A stretch of 64,000 nt of DNA from Owenia fusiformis (Eukaryota; Annelida; Polychaeta; Sabellida; Oweniidae), in assembly GCA_903813345.2 (NCBI GenBank), contig CAIIXF020000003.1, positions 11,732,931-11,796,930 on the forward strand, written 5' to 3'. Numbering within the stretch: the first letter of the stretch is position 1; each line of letters begins with the position of its first letter. Position numbers and translations under genes: made by a program. Below are positions 35,967 through 48,590 of this stretch, piece by piece. Below the pieces are notes generated by a model that saw nothing but the letters and a program-made list of their open reading frames with translations, did no database searches and was not told the origin of the DNA.

Positions 35967-38900
35967 CTGAAGAAAGGTATAGTTAAATGGTATTTCCTGT
36001 TTTCAAATGATGTCATAACTTTAAAACGGTACAACTTTAATATAATATCGTAACAAATGAAATATATCAAAATTAACATATTTATATGGTGTTCCAGTTC
36101 ATAAAATCTCTGCTTAAGACCTACAAAGCTGCTTCCTTCCCATCATCCCTATGAACAGCAACTTCTTCACATTGTACGAGCATCATGATTGACCAACAAA
36201 CACAAGCCTTAAAATATTATGAAAGGCAAGATAAAATTAAGAAAAAACGAGAATGGAAAAATATAACAAACTATTTTGTTAATACCTTATAATAATACGA
36301 TTGGCATAATCCTGTATGAAGAAAGTATCTTATGAAATGAACATTGGAGAGCACATAAAGTCAATCGATTTTGTAAAACGATTACGTCCCGATTATGTAT
36401 ACAATTACCCATCATAATGACCAGTTGAAAAGTCAATATTAGAGCTTATCACAAGGCAAATAAGGTAGCACAAGGTTTAAATTACCAGAATCGTATATAT
36501 AATATGTCTTACCTTTAGCGATATTTTAAATATCCTTAATGTATACATTTCATCTCCAAAACAATACAGGTATAAGTGCAGAAGTATATCAAAATACAGC
36601 AAATAATAGATATTCACCCAAAGGCCACATGTTACACTTGATTCTCAAAATCAATTTTATCTTTTGTTGGAAATTAAATTGTAAGTCGATTGTTAAATTA
36701 CTAAACAACAACTGATGACCATTTGATTTGACATATCGATTACATCATAATTATGGTAATTATGGCAACGACCTCAAAAAGCCTTTTGATTATTTGTTGA
36801 AATGTTTTTGTGATGTGGTATTTGTGATATTTGGTATAGATTCTCAACAAAAGGTCAATGCACTGTTACAACATACACAATGGGACACGGTGGGATATAT
36901 AGAAACATGAAAAGTGGATGAAAAAAGCTTGTTGCTATAGGCGAGACTAGGGTGGATATGGCGGCTGAAGCCACTTAAAATGGAAAAATACTTGCCGTGA
37001 CCGCGGAGGGTCTCCACGATGACATCAGAGTTACCCTAGAGCGTGAACTATTTTATACAGACCGTAAAGGTAGAGCAATGACACGTTTTTCCACAAATTC
37101 AGATCTAGAATAAGCCGTACGCACTGGCGGGACTGGAGAAGGATGTTTCCCTCTTGATTGTTTTCAGATTCGCCCCTGCCGTAAGTGTCCCATTACCTGA
37201 TAACATATTATGTGACTGCTATACATGTGATTGTGGGAAAACTGCAATGGCCCTGGAATGTGCCAAGGATATTTTTAATTCAAATGGCCGCCGCAGCATG
37301 TTTACGCAAAAAGTTTCAGTTGAGAGCTGTATAATTCAAACGTGACAAAAAGCTATGCAATATTCCTCGGGCAGAGATGGTTCATGTTAAAAAAATATGA
37401 ATCTGGTCCAAACAAGTCGGAGCCTTGATTAAGCACGTACAAAGCACGATCAATTATATGATAAGGGTGGTCTTACCGAGATCTAAAAATGGCCGAAATT
37501 TGAACCCAGAAGTCCAGTTACCAGGTTCAAAGAGAATGTTAGAGTGAAAGCTGCGAAAAATTTTATGTCTGACGCCTCATGACAAACCTGTTTCGAAATA
37601 GAGTTGGTCATGGCAATTGTTGAATAGGTACCTGGCGCCTTTTTGACGACATGTGTAGCACCATCAGTTATGTAACTGGTTTATGCTGGTAAAAGATTAA
37701 TATTTTTTCAAGATGAATAAGATCTGGCACTGGCACCAGTTGACTTGGATGGGGACGAATTCTCTTGGGGACCAGCTGATCAGTTACCGCGCTTCAATTG
37801 TTGAATGAATAGAGAACATAGAGGCATTAAACATCGGGGTATAAAGGTGGTGTCGAAGGATGATACTGAGCCTTTGATAAAAGACAGAAGAGCAGTGAAA
37901 GTGTACTCATGACATGTTTTCAAGATAGAAGGACTGATATTAGTACATTTATCGTTAAGAAATCTCTCTAATCATGGGTTTGATGATGGTGCATCTTGAA
38001 ATGAAGTTAATTTCAAAAAGAGGTTCCTATATCTTATTTTAGCTCTAAGTTGCTGACAAAAACAATTTCGTTTTTAGTATTTAATAATAATAATATATTT
38101 TCTGAGTAAGATAACCACTTGCACCCTTTATATTTATAGATGTGCCACAAGTTATTGTATTGCAGACTTATAGTAATGATGTCATAACTGCCCTTTGTTC
38201 CCATCAATCTTAACTTGTTAAATATATTAATTATCCTTATAAATATAAGATGTCTTTCTATGGAAAAGTCACATTAATGATTTTTATTCACCCATTCGTT
38301 TAAATGAATGTATTTTAATGTTTGCCCCATCATTGTTTCCCCTTGAGACTTATTACATGTAGTTATATTACAATACCTACCATATTCACAAAACTCATAC
38401 TACACAGTTATCCAAATAAATCTTAATAACCGGTGTTAGTTTTAAGTCATATTTTGTACAATTGAACCTTGTTCAATTCTAGTAAGTTCAATTGGTGAAT
38501 TCAAAATGGTCATAGTTTTCTGGCCATTTTGCAAAACATTGTAAAAATGCCAAAACAACCAAAACACCACTCAATATGTACCTCATGCGTTCAAGTCTCC
38601 CTCTAAAGACGCAGATCGGCATCTGGGGGCATGTTTTGTAAAATGGTCATACAAACGTGACCATTTGGAATAGACCTTGTAATGAAACCTGAGGAAAGTA
38701 TACATTGAACAAGTTTTAATTGTGTCAAATATGACTTGAAGCCCATTCCGGATGGCCGGTTTGTTTGGGTTACCTTTTTTGGCTCACCCTGTAGCAGGTT
38801 TCATAACTTTTTAATGTTGATTCCCTTGATAAAGTCAAAGATTTCCCTCCAAAGAGTAAATTGAATAAAATCTTATTTTTAACATAATTCTTTATATTTA

Positions 38901-39296
38901 TTGCATCTTATATGTACATACAGTGTTATTTTCGACACAGTCCAACAAAATGGGTGCAAATTTTGTTGGAAAGTGTCGATATGAGGTAATACCTGTACAT
39001 GTATTTATAGTCATAGTCTGTTTTACTTAACTCAAAATTCAGGCTCAACACATGGCCATGGTTAGTTGACTTGTTAGTTGCGTCTCTCAATACAGTGCCA
39101 TGTTATCGCTAGTTTTTTATTTTCCATCGCAATCAGAATTAGTTGTACAGCCTAATACAATCATGTGTTTACAAACTCTTCTATTTCACAATCATAATGT
39201 TGCTGCAAGTACCATCACCTAGTCTTTGTATTACCATGCAGTGTATTCGATTGATTAATATGGTTCACTGACCGATGTTAAATCTGTCTTTGTTTA
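35967..39296. other. Spacer between SOD blocks; block B first exon presumably here
   Basis: No exon that I can assert. The only phase-compatible candidate (a start near 36,560 joined to a 26-nt exon near 36,310) does not give a convincing signal peptide. A strong hairpin lies at 38911-39004. Confidence 0.4.
38911..39004. other. Long hairpin, pre-miRNA- or MITE-like
   Basis: Core arms TCGACAC-AG-TCCAACAAAAT (38932-38951) and ATTTTGTTGGA-AA-GTGTCGA (38960-38979) pair perfectly apart from one 2x2 mismatch around an 8-nt loop. Imperfect pairing extends outward (tatgtacatac against gtacatgta). Confidence 0.5.
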
Positions 39297-42200
39297 TTAC
39301 ATATATTTATCATCTTTTTCAGGCGTCTCAGATTTCTCCCAGACACTGGAATCGGCCCGGGCCATTACACAGCATCCGATTGGACGACCTGGGCTCAAAA
39401 TTATGCCCTCGGCATCTAAGCTTTCATCGGCCTTACTATGGATCTGAAATGTTTACGATTTGCTGATTATTTTTTAAATCACATAAATCAAGAAAAATCA
39501 TAAATTCAATCCACTTGCATTGTATTAAGTGCGCCTTCCAGCTAATGCTCTACAATAGTACATCAGAGATGTGGCGGGAGTATACATTTAATTATATATT
39601 TCATAAATTGGTTTTCTACACTGATAGCCTTACCTTTATAGATCTACCTGCAACGTTATTGTGGTGAACTAATGAGATGACATGGTCCTCTTTGCTAAAA
39701 ACCGAATGTCCTGGATAATCTGTCGATTCCCGGATGTTTCCCATGTCTCCAACATGTCTACAATAATAATGATTTTAATCAACGGTGTAGCCTTTGCACA
39801 TAAAGACGGTGACTTAGTCCATTCAGATGGTTCACATCTCGAACATAAAATCTACAAAGGTGGAGAGCTATGGAAATATATACATTTACAAACTATGTAT
39901 ACCACAAGAATTATATAGCATATAAAACAGGATCATACAAAGCTAAGATAATTTACCGTTTCTCTTTGACTTGATCTTCCATAGGGCCACCATGATCCAG
40001 GCCTAGTGGGTTGAAATGAGGACCTCCGCCGGTACAGTCAGAGTTCAGAGTACCGTACGTGTGGATGTGGACGCCATGTAAAAGTTCAGAATCAGCCGTG
40101 TCGAAACCAGCAATACTGCCTCGTATGTATGTGACGCCACCACTTGATAGTTGCTTGAATACTATGGTTCCATTCAATTCTCCAAAAACTTTGCAAATAG
40201 CGAATTCAAAATCTACAATATTTCAATGATAAGCAAGTATAGACAAAGACAATAAGTTGCACGAAAAATAAGTAGTGAAGACAATAAGTTGCACGAACAA
40301 TAAATAGTGAAGACAATAAGTTGCACGAACAATGAATAGTGAAGACAATAAGTTGCACAAACAATGAATAGTGAAGACAATAAGTTGCACGAACAATAAA
40401 TAGTGAAGACAATAAGTTGCACGAACAATAAATAGTGAAGACAATAAGTTGCACGAACAATGAATAGTGAAGACAATAAGTTGCACAAACAATGAATAGT
40501 GAAGACAATAAGTTGCACAAACAATGAATAGTGAAGAAAATAAGTTGCACGAACAATAAATAGTGAAGACAATAAGTTGCACGAACAATAAATAGTGAAG
40601 ACAATAAGTTGCACGAACAATAAATAGTGAAGACAATAAGTTGCACGAACAATGAATAGTGAAGACAGTAAGTTGCACAAACAATGAATAGTGAAGACAA
40701 TAAGTTGCACAAACAATGAATAGTGAAGACAATAAGTTGCACGAACAATTAATAGTGAAGACAATAAGTTGCACGAACAATAAATAGTGAAGACAATAAG
40801 TTGCACGAACAATAAATAGTGAAGACAATAAGTTGCACGAACAATGAATAGTGAAGACAATAAGTTGCACGAACAATAAATAGTGAAGACAATAAGTTGC
40901 ACGAACAATGAATAGTGAAGACAATAAGTTGCACAAACAATGAATAGTGAAATAGTGAAGACAATAAGTTGCACGAACAATAAATAGTGAAGACAATAAG
41001 TTGCACGAACAATAAATAGTGAAGACAATAAGTTGCACGAACAATAAACGGTGAAGACAATAAGTTGCACGAACAATAAATAGTGAAGACAATAAGTTGC
41101 ACGAACAATGAATAGTGAAGACAATAAGTTGCACAAACAATGAAAAGTGAAGAAAATAAGTTGCACAAACAATGAAGAGTGAAGACAATAAGTTGCACAA
41201 ACAATGAATAGTGAAGAAAATAAGTTGCACGAACAATAAATAGTGAAGACAATAAGTTGCACGAACAATAAATAGTGAAGACAATAAGTTGCACGAACAA
41301 TAAATAGTGAAGACAATAAGTTGCACGAACAATGAATAGTGAAGACAATAAGTTGCACAAACAATGAATAGTGAAGACAATAAGTTGCACGAACAATTAA
41401 TAGTGAAGACAATAAGTTGCACGAACAATAAATAGTGAAGACAATAACTTGCACGAACAATGAATAGTGAAGACAATAAGTTGCACGAACAATAAATAGT
41501 GAAGACAATAAGTTGCACGAACAATGAATAGTGAAGACAATAAGTTGCACAAACAATGAATAGTGAAGACAATAAGTTGCACGAACAATGAATAGTGAAG
41601 ACAATAAGTTGCACGAACAATAAATAGTGAAGACAATAAGTTGCACGAACAATAAATAGTGAAGACAATAAGTTGCACGAACAATGAATAGTGAAGACAA
41701 TAAGTTGCACGAACAATAAATAGTGAAGACAATAAGTTGCACGAACAATAAATAGTGAAGACAATAAGTTGCACGAACAATAAACGGTGAAGACAATAAG
41801 TTGCACAAACAATGAAGAGTGAAGACAATTAGTTCCATCAATGTATAGCTTAACCTCGTTATGATCACTAAACTTCAGCCGGTATATCATACGCCCTATT
41901 TTTTATCTATCGCACCGAGTGAAATCGGTGCTGTACTTACTTGCACATTTAAGTCGGAAAAGGGTGTTGAATTCTGTTACTTCTGGATCTGGACCCTTGC
42001 CACAAATGCACACCCTTTCTTTAGTTTCATATCTTTCCTTTGGTTTCATAAACGTATTTTCGAAGTCAGGGTGCATACATCCTAAAATATGAGCGTATAT
42101 TTGAGATGCGCAGTCACCCTTCATCTTGGAATTGACCACTTGCACACCGAATAGTATCTGACTTTACCGTTGTTAGGCTATCCGGTGTGACTTGACAGAC

Positions 42201-44065
42201 ATTCCATATTACTTGTTCAGGTCAGACTGAAGACTTTATCTTAGTATTCTCTCTTTTGGATAAGTAATGGGTTGAATTTAATCCCATAACACATTTAATT
42301 GTTGAACAGTAATAAGTAAATGCTGAAGTGCTGTCGAATTGCAAGATTTGTATATTATAAGTTCTTATGTTACTGCGTATCGAACACAATCTCACGCTAA
42401 AAATTCAAAAATAGAGTAATATTATAACATTTATTAACACAGTTATTATATGGACAAAATCCAAGTAAGTGAGAAGCAATTGGTCAATGTCCCTTCTCCG
42501 TTCTATTTTGATACCTTTTAGTCTACAGCGGGATCTCGGCGGGTATGCGGGGGCACCAGGTGGAGGTTGTGGGACGGCCGTGGGGTCCTTCTCACCCAAT
42601 AGCACCTCAGTGGTGACACAGTCACATTTGTACATTGTCTTTTTCCAACGCTCTCCAAGAACAAAGTCTCGTCTGCGTTGTCTATCCGTCAGTACACGGC
42701 ATGCTAAGAAAAAAGTTGTTAACTGATTTCAAACTCATAACATATACCCTATATTATATTCATCATATGGCTTGTCTTAACACGAAGTTTCGATCGGATT
42801 AATTTGATTTTACACAATGGATTGTACGGAATTACCCGATTTGGCAATATATTCGAACTTATTTCTAATAGAATGCTGCGTCAAAACTTTAATAGGCTAA
42901 ATGTTTGCTCAGAAACTATGGTTAGACGAGTACATGAAAATCCTTGTGTATTCATTTTGTGTATGTACGGACTACATACATATTTTTGAACTATGTACAA
43001 ATGTTTAGAATGTGTCATTAATAGAACAACAAAACATTACTATTGGGGCAGTCAGTGACTCTAGCGCAGCCGAGTTCCATATCTCTCTTCACTGTACAAC
43101 CTCCCGATTCGTAAAGTGTGGTCAGTTGATACTCTGTGTACTCCAGACATCTGAGATGAAATGTAAAACTATGAGTGTAAAGGCATCGTGCTCTTTTTAA
43201 TTTACATATATAGAGTTCATACATTTTGTGTAAAAATGTGCGATGCCATGGTGATTAAAATACATTTCAAAAGTACTTTTGTTACAATGAATGTTATGTA
43301 ACGCAACAATAATCGTAAAACGTACTAAATAACGATTCATCATTTGCAAACTTAAATTACAAACGAATTAAAGGAACACTAAATTTATTGTTCGCTTCTA
43401 CTCTAGATCTCTTGACATACTCCATTTCCCATGTACCAGCTGAAATAATGTTCATCCAGGGAGTTTCTTTGCAGATAATAAAAATATATGTTAGTCTTGA
43501 TGAAATACCCAAACTTAAATACATTTTGACACTGGTCGATGATCGTTGAATGGCCCCTCTGCACTAATTGTTGCACCTTTAAATTACAAACGAATTAAAG
43601 GAATACTTTTATTGTTCGCTTCTAATCTCCTGACATACTCCATTTCCCATGTACCATGTGAAGAGACCGGAAGCTAATAACTTACGGTACTTTCTCTTGA
43701 GCCTTTGCCACACATAGAAGTCCGATGAAACACACGGCTAACCCGAGGATGGTCCCCTAAGAACATTAACATATATATAGAACAATTTAGAACAACTTTA
43801 ATGTTTGAAAAGGAAAACAACGGCAAAACAAAATAGACGATCCATTATAAGGTCTGGGTATTTGAATTAAGTCGAACTCGGCCTCCAGTGAAACTAAAAT
43901 GAACGATTATCGCTTCATCCTACAATAATGTGTTAATCTATATAATTTGTTTTCATTTTGACAATAATATTATTAGCCGTATATATCGAGCTTTATCAAA
44001 TTAACTATAATGACTTTAATACAAAAATAAGATATATGTAAATAAGAACATCTCACCTTATTCAT
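39297..44065 (-). CDS. Secreted Cu/Zn superoxide dismutase with N-terminal twelve-cysteine module (block A)
   Basis: Eight exons give one 348-codon frame: 44065-44057, 43756-43686, 43150-43041, 42703-42515, 42081-41941, 40212-39957, 39757-39634 and 39443-39297. Residues 1-22 form a signal peptide split by an intron (MNK/GTILGLAVCFIGLLCVA). Residues 28-174 are a module with twelve cysteines whose spacing follows block B (CPNTC, YKCDC, GCMHP, CGKGPDP). Residues ~175-335 are a Cu/Zn SOD domain with all ligands: H222/H224 (GVHIHTYG), H239 (GPHFNP), H247 (DHGGP), H260 and D263 (RHVGDMGN), H302. It also keeps R320 and the C233/C324 disulfide pair. It should convert superoxide to hydrogen peroxide outside the cell. 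AATAAA overlaps the stop region (39298-39293), supporting this as the last exon. The role of the cysteine module is unknown; splicing on to block B is possible. Confidence 0.87.
40236..41836. repeat. 32-bp minisatellite, ~50 copies, filling intron 5 of SOD block A
   Basis: Unit AATAAGTTGCACGAACAATA plus AATAGTGAAGAC, with recurring variants (CGAACAATGA, CAAACAATGA, CAATTAAT, ataaACGG). A higher-order duplication is visible: the variant GTGAAGAAAA recurs at 40531 and 41211, 680 bp apart, equal to 21 units plus an 8-bp insertion (extra AATAGTGA near 40946). The intron (40213-41940) has only ~25 nt of unique sequence at its 3' side and ~100 nt at its 5' side. All three minus-strand frames lack stops for long stretches, giving spurious ORFs of over 500 codons. 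Confidence 0.95.
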
Positions 44066-44773
44066 CCTAAAGTGTTACTCCTAACTGTAGATGAGTGTAT
44101 GTCACCACCCTATGCTTTTAATGTAGTGAACATTGTACTGAGTGGACAATGGGGGCAATAACAACAATCGATACGTAAACATATTACAATAGCTCCTGTC
44201 ATCAGTATTTTAGAAACATTTCCGACAATATGTTCACTTTTGACGGTTAATTAAAACATGTATTTGTTTAAAATTGGAGTATGGATACCTTAATATAATA
44301 GCATTTAGCTAGAGTAGAGATAGACAATAGACATGTTAGCTATTTGTTTACTGTTGTATTTTCATACTCTTTCATATAAAACGTCATGAATCAAACAACT
44401 TTTTCTCATTTTTTAGATAAAATTCTTAATTTGAAAATATGTTTCATTGAAATATCTTTAATTGCGAATGTACAACTTATGTACTAAATTCCCTCCATTT
44501 GTTTGATATATGGAATTCATCGATGGATTATAAAAACAGGGAGATCCCAATGTCCACAATATAAGGAACGATACGGTGTTACTTTTTTAAATATACCTAG
44601 CTAAATAAAAATGCAAATTGAAATATGGTGTGATATATTCATCATGTAAACATAATTTGTTTTGCGGGTAGCTAAGCATTTTAGATCTATTTTACAAAAC
44701 ATCCATACTTTAAAATACTATACATTTCTACATATCGTAAGTACCCGTGGTCTAGTTGCTTGCGTTGGTGATT
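44066..44773. other. Spacer between the SOD block A and amine oxidase-like genes
   Basis: About 700 bp separate the SOD start codon from the stop of the upstream amine oxidase-like gene, so it should hold the SOD promoter and the oxidase 3' end. I see no clear motif. Confidence 0.4.
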
Positions 44774-47700
44774 TTAACGCATGCCATCGAAAACGTAAGC
44801 AAACGTTCGAGCTAGACAACTGACTGATCCAGAGTTCCGTTCAACATCAGATACAGTCGGGTCCTTATTATTTGGTTTAATATAAATGTTATCAAGTGAT
44901 CCCATACTTGGATCCTCATTGAAGTAGTTAAATGGCATGATGAAGAAGCTCAGTTGGTTCCCAGGAGAGGTTTGTATAGGGACGTCCTCACTGGAGGGGA
45001 TATGGTGGGTTCCTAATGTCAACCATGCCACCAGGTCCTGGAAAATGAGACAACGTTATTATGAGACAACATTATTTTGTATGGCTTGTTCTGTTAACAG
45101 CAAATACACTTTTACTTTCCGTTTACGAATATACAGTAGGAGTACGTGTAGATTATTTAAAATTTAAAACTTATTTTAAGGGCCCACTATGTTTAATTTA
45201 GAAGGAAAAAGCATTGAAACATGTTATTTACACACTCAATCAAATATGATACAAAGCTTGAGTTGCATTCATATTGAACCGAGAAAAAAACTCATGTAGA
45301 AAACAGCATTTGATCCTTAATAGTGCATGCCCATTTTTGACAAAGTGCATGTTTTTGAATAACCTTTTGAATAACTCTTGATTTAAAAGACGGCGACACT
45401 TCAATACAAGTGAATGAAACTTGTGATACAAACTTCGCCATCTTTCATTGACATTGGTAAAACTTGATGAATAAAAACTTCAGATCAAAAATATTTTATG
45501 ATAATTTATTGGAAGCTTTTATGCAGCCCATTTGAGCTGTTTTTATGTCTACTGAAAGATAAACTACTGATCAATCCATTGGATATACTATGAAGTTCAA
45601 AAGTAGGTCTTAATTTTGACAGAATGTCAAAAATACGCATAGCGAGGCTTTAAATGTACGTTTATATGTTTCATCGGTTAAAACATGATATATGGTGGAT
45701 GCAATATTTTGGTTTGGTTAATTAACCTCAGCAATTTGCATTATAGCATTAATTATCCTTTTTTATTTTGAATATATCGAAGAGTGAGGAAAACAATAGT
45801 AGTGCCACGAGTGCAGTAAAAGTAAATCATACCTTGTCTTGAATATTTTCATCATCGTCGATGAACTGCTGGAAATCTACTACTGGGTCGAACGGATCCA
45901 TCAATGAATAAATTGAACCGCTCGTCCATTCCTCTTCTTTGTAGCGAGTGACTGCTAGATTTTGTCTTGCCCATGCCACAGCTGCTGTCCTATCCGAGTC
46001 CTGTACAAGCTGCTTTGCTACACTTCCAGTTTGGATCCTATAAGCTCTGTGATGTCCGAAACTAGAACGCTCTTCGTTGTTGTAAAATGCAAAGTAACTA
46101 GGCGCCTCTGGTGTAATATCTGTGGCAGCTTCTTTCTCTGTGACCCTTGGCTCTCTCTGTATCTTTTGCGCGTTGATTTGCTTCGGTGGATCTCTCGGGT
46201 CTTCGTTGTTTTCACTTACGATCTTAATGGCCGAATGCCTGTTGGATGTACCCGAAACATCTAAATCTATCTTGAAGTTGATAAAGCCTGACCAAAGTGA
46301 ACCCATTGTATCGTAAAAGAGTGAAAACCCATAGCCGTTTGTTTTGGCTTGATTGTAGAAATTAGCATCTTGATAACCACTTGGTGTTGTTTTAACTTCG
46401 ATGGAGCCACTCTGGTAGAATATCACATCGAAGGTCATACTAAACGATGCAGACATTGTTGTTCTGAGCACAAGAGCACTATTTGGCATACCTCCTGCGA
46501 ATGTGTAACCACCCATGTGATCATTCTCGTAGTGCCTCCTCAAAGAGCCCCCTGTAGTAGTCTCAAACACACACACAGATCTCTTGTGCGTCTTAGCGGA
46601 ACCCCCTACATAGTGGTGTGTGTCGAAATAGGTGGCGTGTTCGGGGCAGTCTACTTCCGGTATCAAGGTGAAACCCCATTGTCCAATAAAACCGTTCAGT
46701 GTTGCAACCGTACTCAAGAGAGCTGGATTTGGATTTGTCAGAATGAAAAGCATGTCCTGCACACTGATTTCATATGCAATACGATCATTATTGAAACGGA
46801 TATTATGGACTTGAAGCCCAGATGATGACCTGACTCCGAAGTCAAACTTCCAACCCATATACTCAACGGTATGTCCGTCTACTGAATACCTGCGGCCATC
46901 AGGATCAAACATTTTCGGTGGGCGTTTATCGGTGAATGACTGCCCCGGCCGGCGTTTCAATGTTGAAAATATACTGTCGTGATCTAACAATTCAACTACT
47001 GAAACAGTCCCTCCTTTGTACTCAGTGCTTAAATGGTTCAAATCCGTGAAGTATCTATTGTTGTACCATACTGCGTCAATTCTCCAAGAAGCTGGGTCAA
47101 GGTCAGCGATATCAATATGTGCTTGTAGACCCAAAGGGTGCAATGCAGCGCCCTCTTTAACCCTGACCAGCCATACCCATAACTTCCTCTCTCCAGATGA
47201 TCCCGACCCAGGCATCAAATGCCACGTTATGCATTTTTGTGTGCAGTTACGTAGAAAGCTGTATCCGTCATAGCTGCTCAAGATCAGATCGTTTACGACT
47301 TCAGCCGTTTGCCTCAACATGCTATCTATTTGACCAGCTTCGTATAACGTTGTAGGTCGCTTTGAGTATCCTATTGGGGACTTCCATGTTGGGTTAGACA
47401 CAAGTCTGTGATAGGTTGGAATTGGTAGAGAACCCACAGTGTATTCTTGTATGATCGGTGGATTTAAATCACCTCTATTTACCACAACCCTGGCTTCCCT
47501 GAGGGGTGTATCTCCCGTACCATCTATATAATCCAAAAGGGTATATTTCGCAGGAGATCTACGTTCAATGATATATATGTAAGATTGATTAGACAATGCT
47601 ACAGATGGTGCCTTTAAATCTATCCCACTTTCCCTTGACATGTAATTTGCAACAGCATTGAGCTCATCTGGGAAGAGTTCATCAAAGACACTAGGATTTT

Positions 47701-48590
47701 TAGGATCTGATTCGATAATGTCGCCACCTACTGGGCATGGACCGGGTACATAACCTATATAGCACCGTCTGTTCTCAAGCAATCTGTTCTTCTCTACTTC
47801 TCCTGTGTAAAGAATTCCAAATGCAATAGCAAGTCCAGCACAACCGAAGCCAAAAATAACGGCCGCAGCTTTGATGATTCCGTCAATATAAATATCGTCA
47901 TCCGGCTTTGCCTTAACTTGCTTATCAGCCGACATCTCGCTTCCAGTCATGAATATAGAGTTCATAGGAGTATTTGTTACGGCGTAGTTTCCAGTTTTGC
48001 CATCGGTTGACGTTACACTGTTTCCACTCTTAATTGACATATGGTTGACCTTGACCTTACTGGTTTTAACGGGACTGTCGTCTGCTGGATTTTCAATTTC
48101 CACACTCTTTTTATCAGCGTCTTCCTCGTCTATGTCATATATCACTTGTTTCTGAAATAAAAATATTTATAGTATAAACTATACGACTGACTCGGCTAGA
48201 ACTATTTAATGGTTATAACACAGTGTCACTTGACACAGTGTCATTTGATCGTTTGTTAGTAATAATTTATCGTACTTTGACATTCAATTGATTCTATTAT
48301 GTCATACAAATTCTCTAACTCACCCTTGACCAAAATACAATGCCACTCTCTCCCCTGAGACCATGACTTGTATTGTTTTCTCTAATCGTTTCATTTAAAT
48401 CATCTTCACTAAATATTTGATTTGTGTTGTCCTTTATATAAACAATATCCTCATCTGTGTCAGGAGTAACCTTTACAATAGAAGCCATAATGTTAATTTC
48501 TGTACTTGTAGAATGTCTACGTTCATCTTTAAAACCCCGAGGTATTGTAATGGTGACAGTCTCCTCCGGTTTTACTCGTTCATATGACAT
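44774..48590 (-). CDS. Membrane-anchored copper amine oxidase-like protein, probable pseudoenzyme
   Basis: Three exons join in phase 0: 48590-48324, 48151-45833 and 45037-44774 (949 codons). A ~180-residue hydrophilic N-terminal tail precedes one transmembrane helix at ~181-205 (AAAVIFGFGCAGLAIAFGIL). A copper amine oxidase ectodomain follows, closest in layout to vertebrate AOC1-3: DELNAVANYM, SIFSTLKRRPGQ, FYQSGSIEVK, FKIDLDVSGTSN, and in the last exon LVAWLTLGTHHIP and FNYFNEDPS. Where active enzymes have the NYDY box whose Tyr becomes topaquinone, this reads SASFSMTFDVIF (~residues 655-666). The HxH copper pair (VHTHSAHF in human AOC3) reads LWSGFINF (~708). Only the third copper-ligand His (THHIP) remains. 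Amine oxidation is therefore unlikely; a binding or adhesive role is inference. An ATG exon (MPSQSQ) at ~49,779 has a good donor but does not join in frame. Confidence 0.9.

Noticed and set aside
36120-36180. Minus-strand reading VAVHRDDGK resembling the SOD His-Asp segment
   Set aside because: No splice acceptor in the required phase and an in-frame stop follows at once; a proper C-terminal SOD exon was found at 39443-39297.
36300-36565. Two small exons that could start SOD block B
   Set aside because: Phase-compatible but the peptide is not a convincing signal sequence and the splice sites are weak.
37530-37600. Possible SOD exon reading VCHEASD after an AG
   Set aside because: The downstream sequence does not follow the SOD C-terminus and the exon would end in the wrong phase.
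40236-41836. CRISPR-like array
   Set aside because: Repeats abut with no unique spacers and the genome is eukaryotic.
40213-41890. Overlapping minus-strand ORFs of ~550, 555, 215 and 180 codons
   Set aside because: They are the 32-bp tandem repeat read in three frames, inside a well-supported intron; no start or family support.
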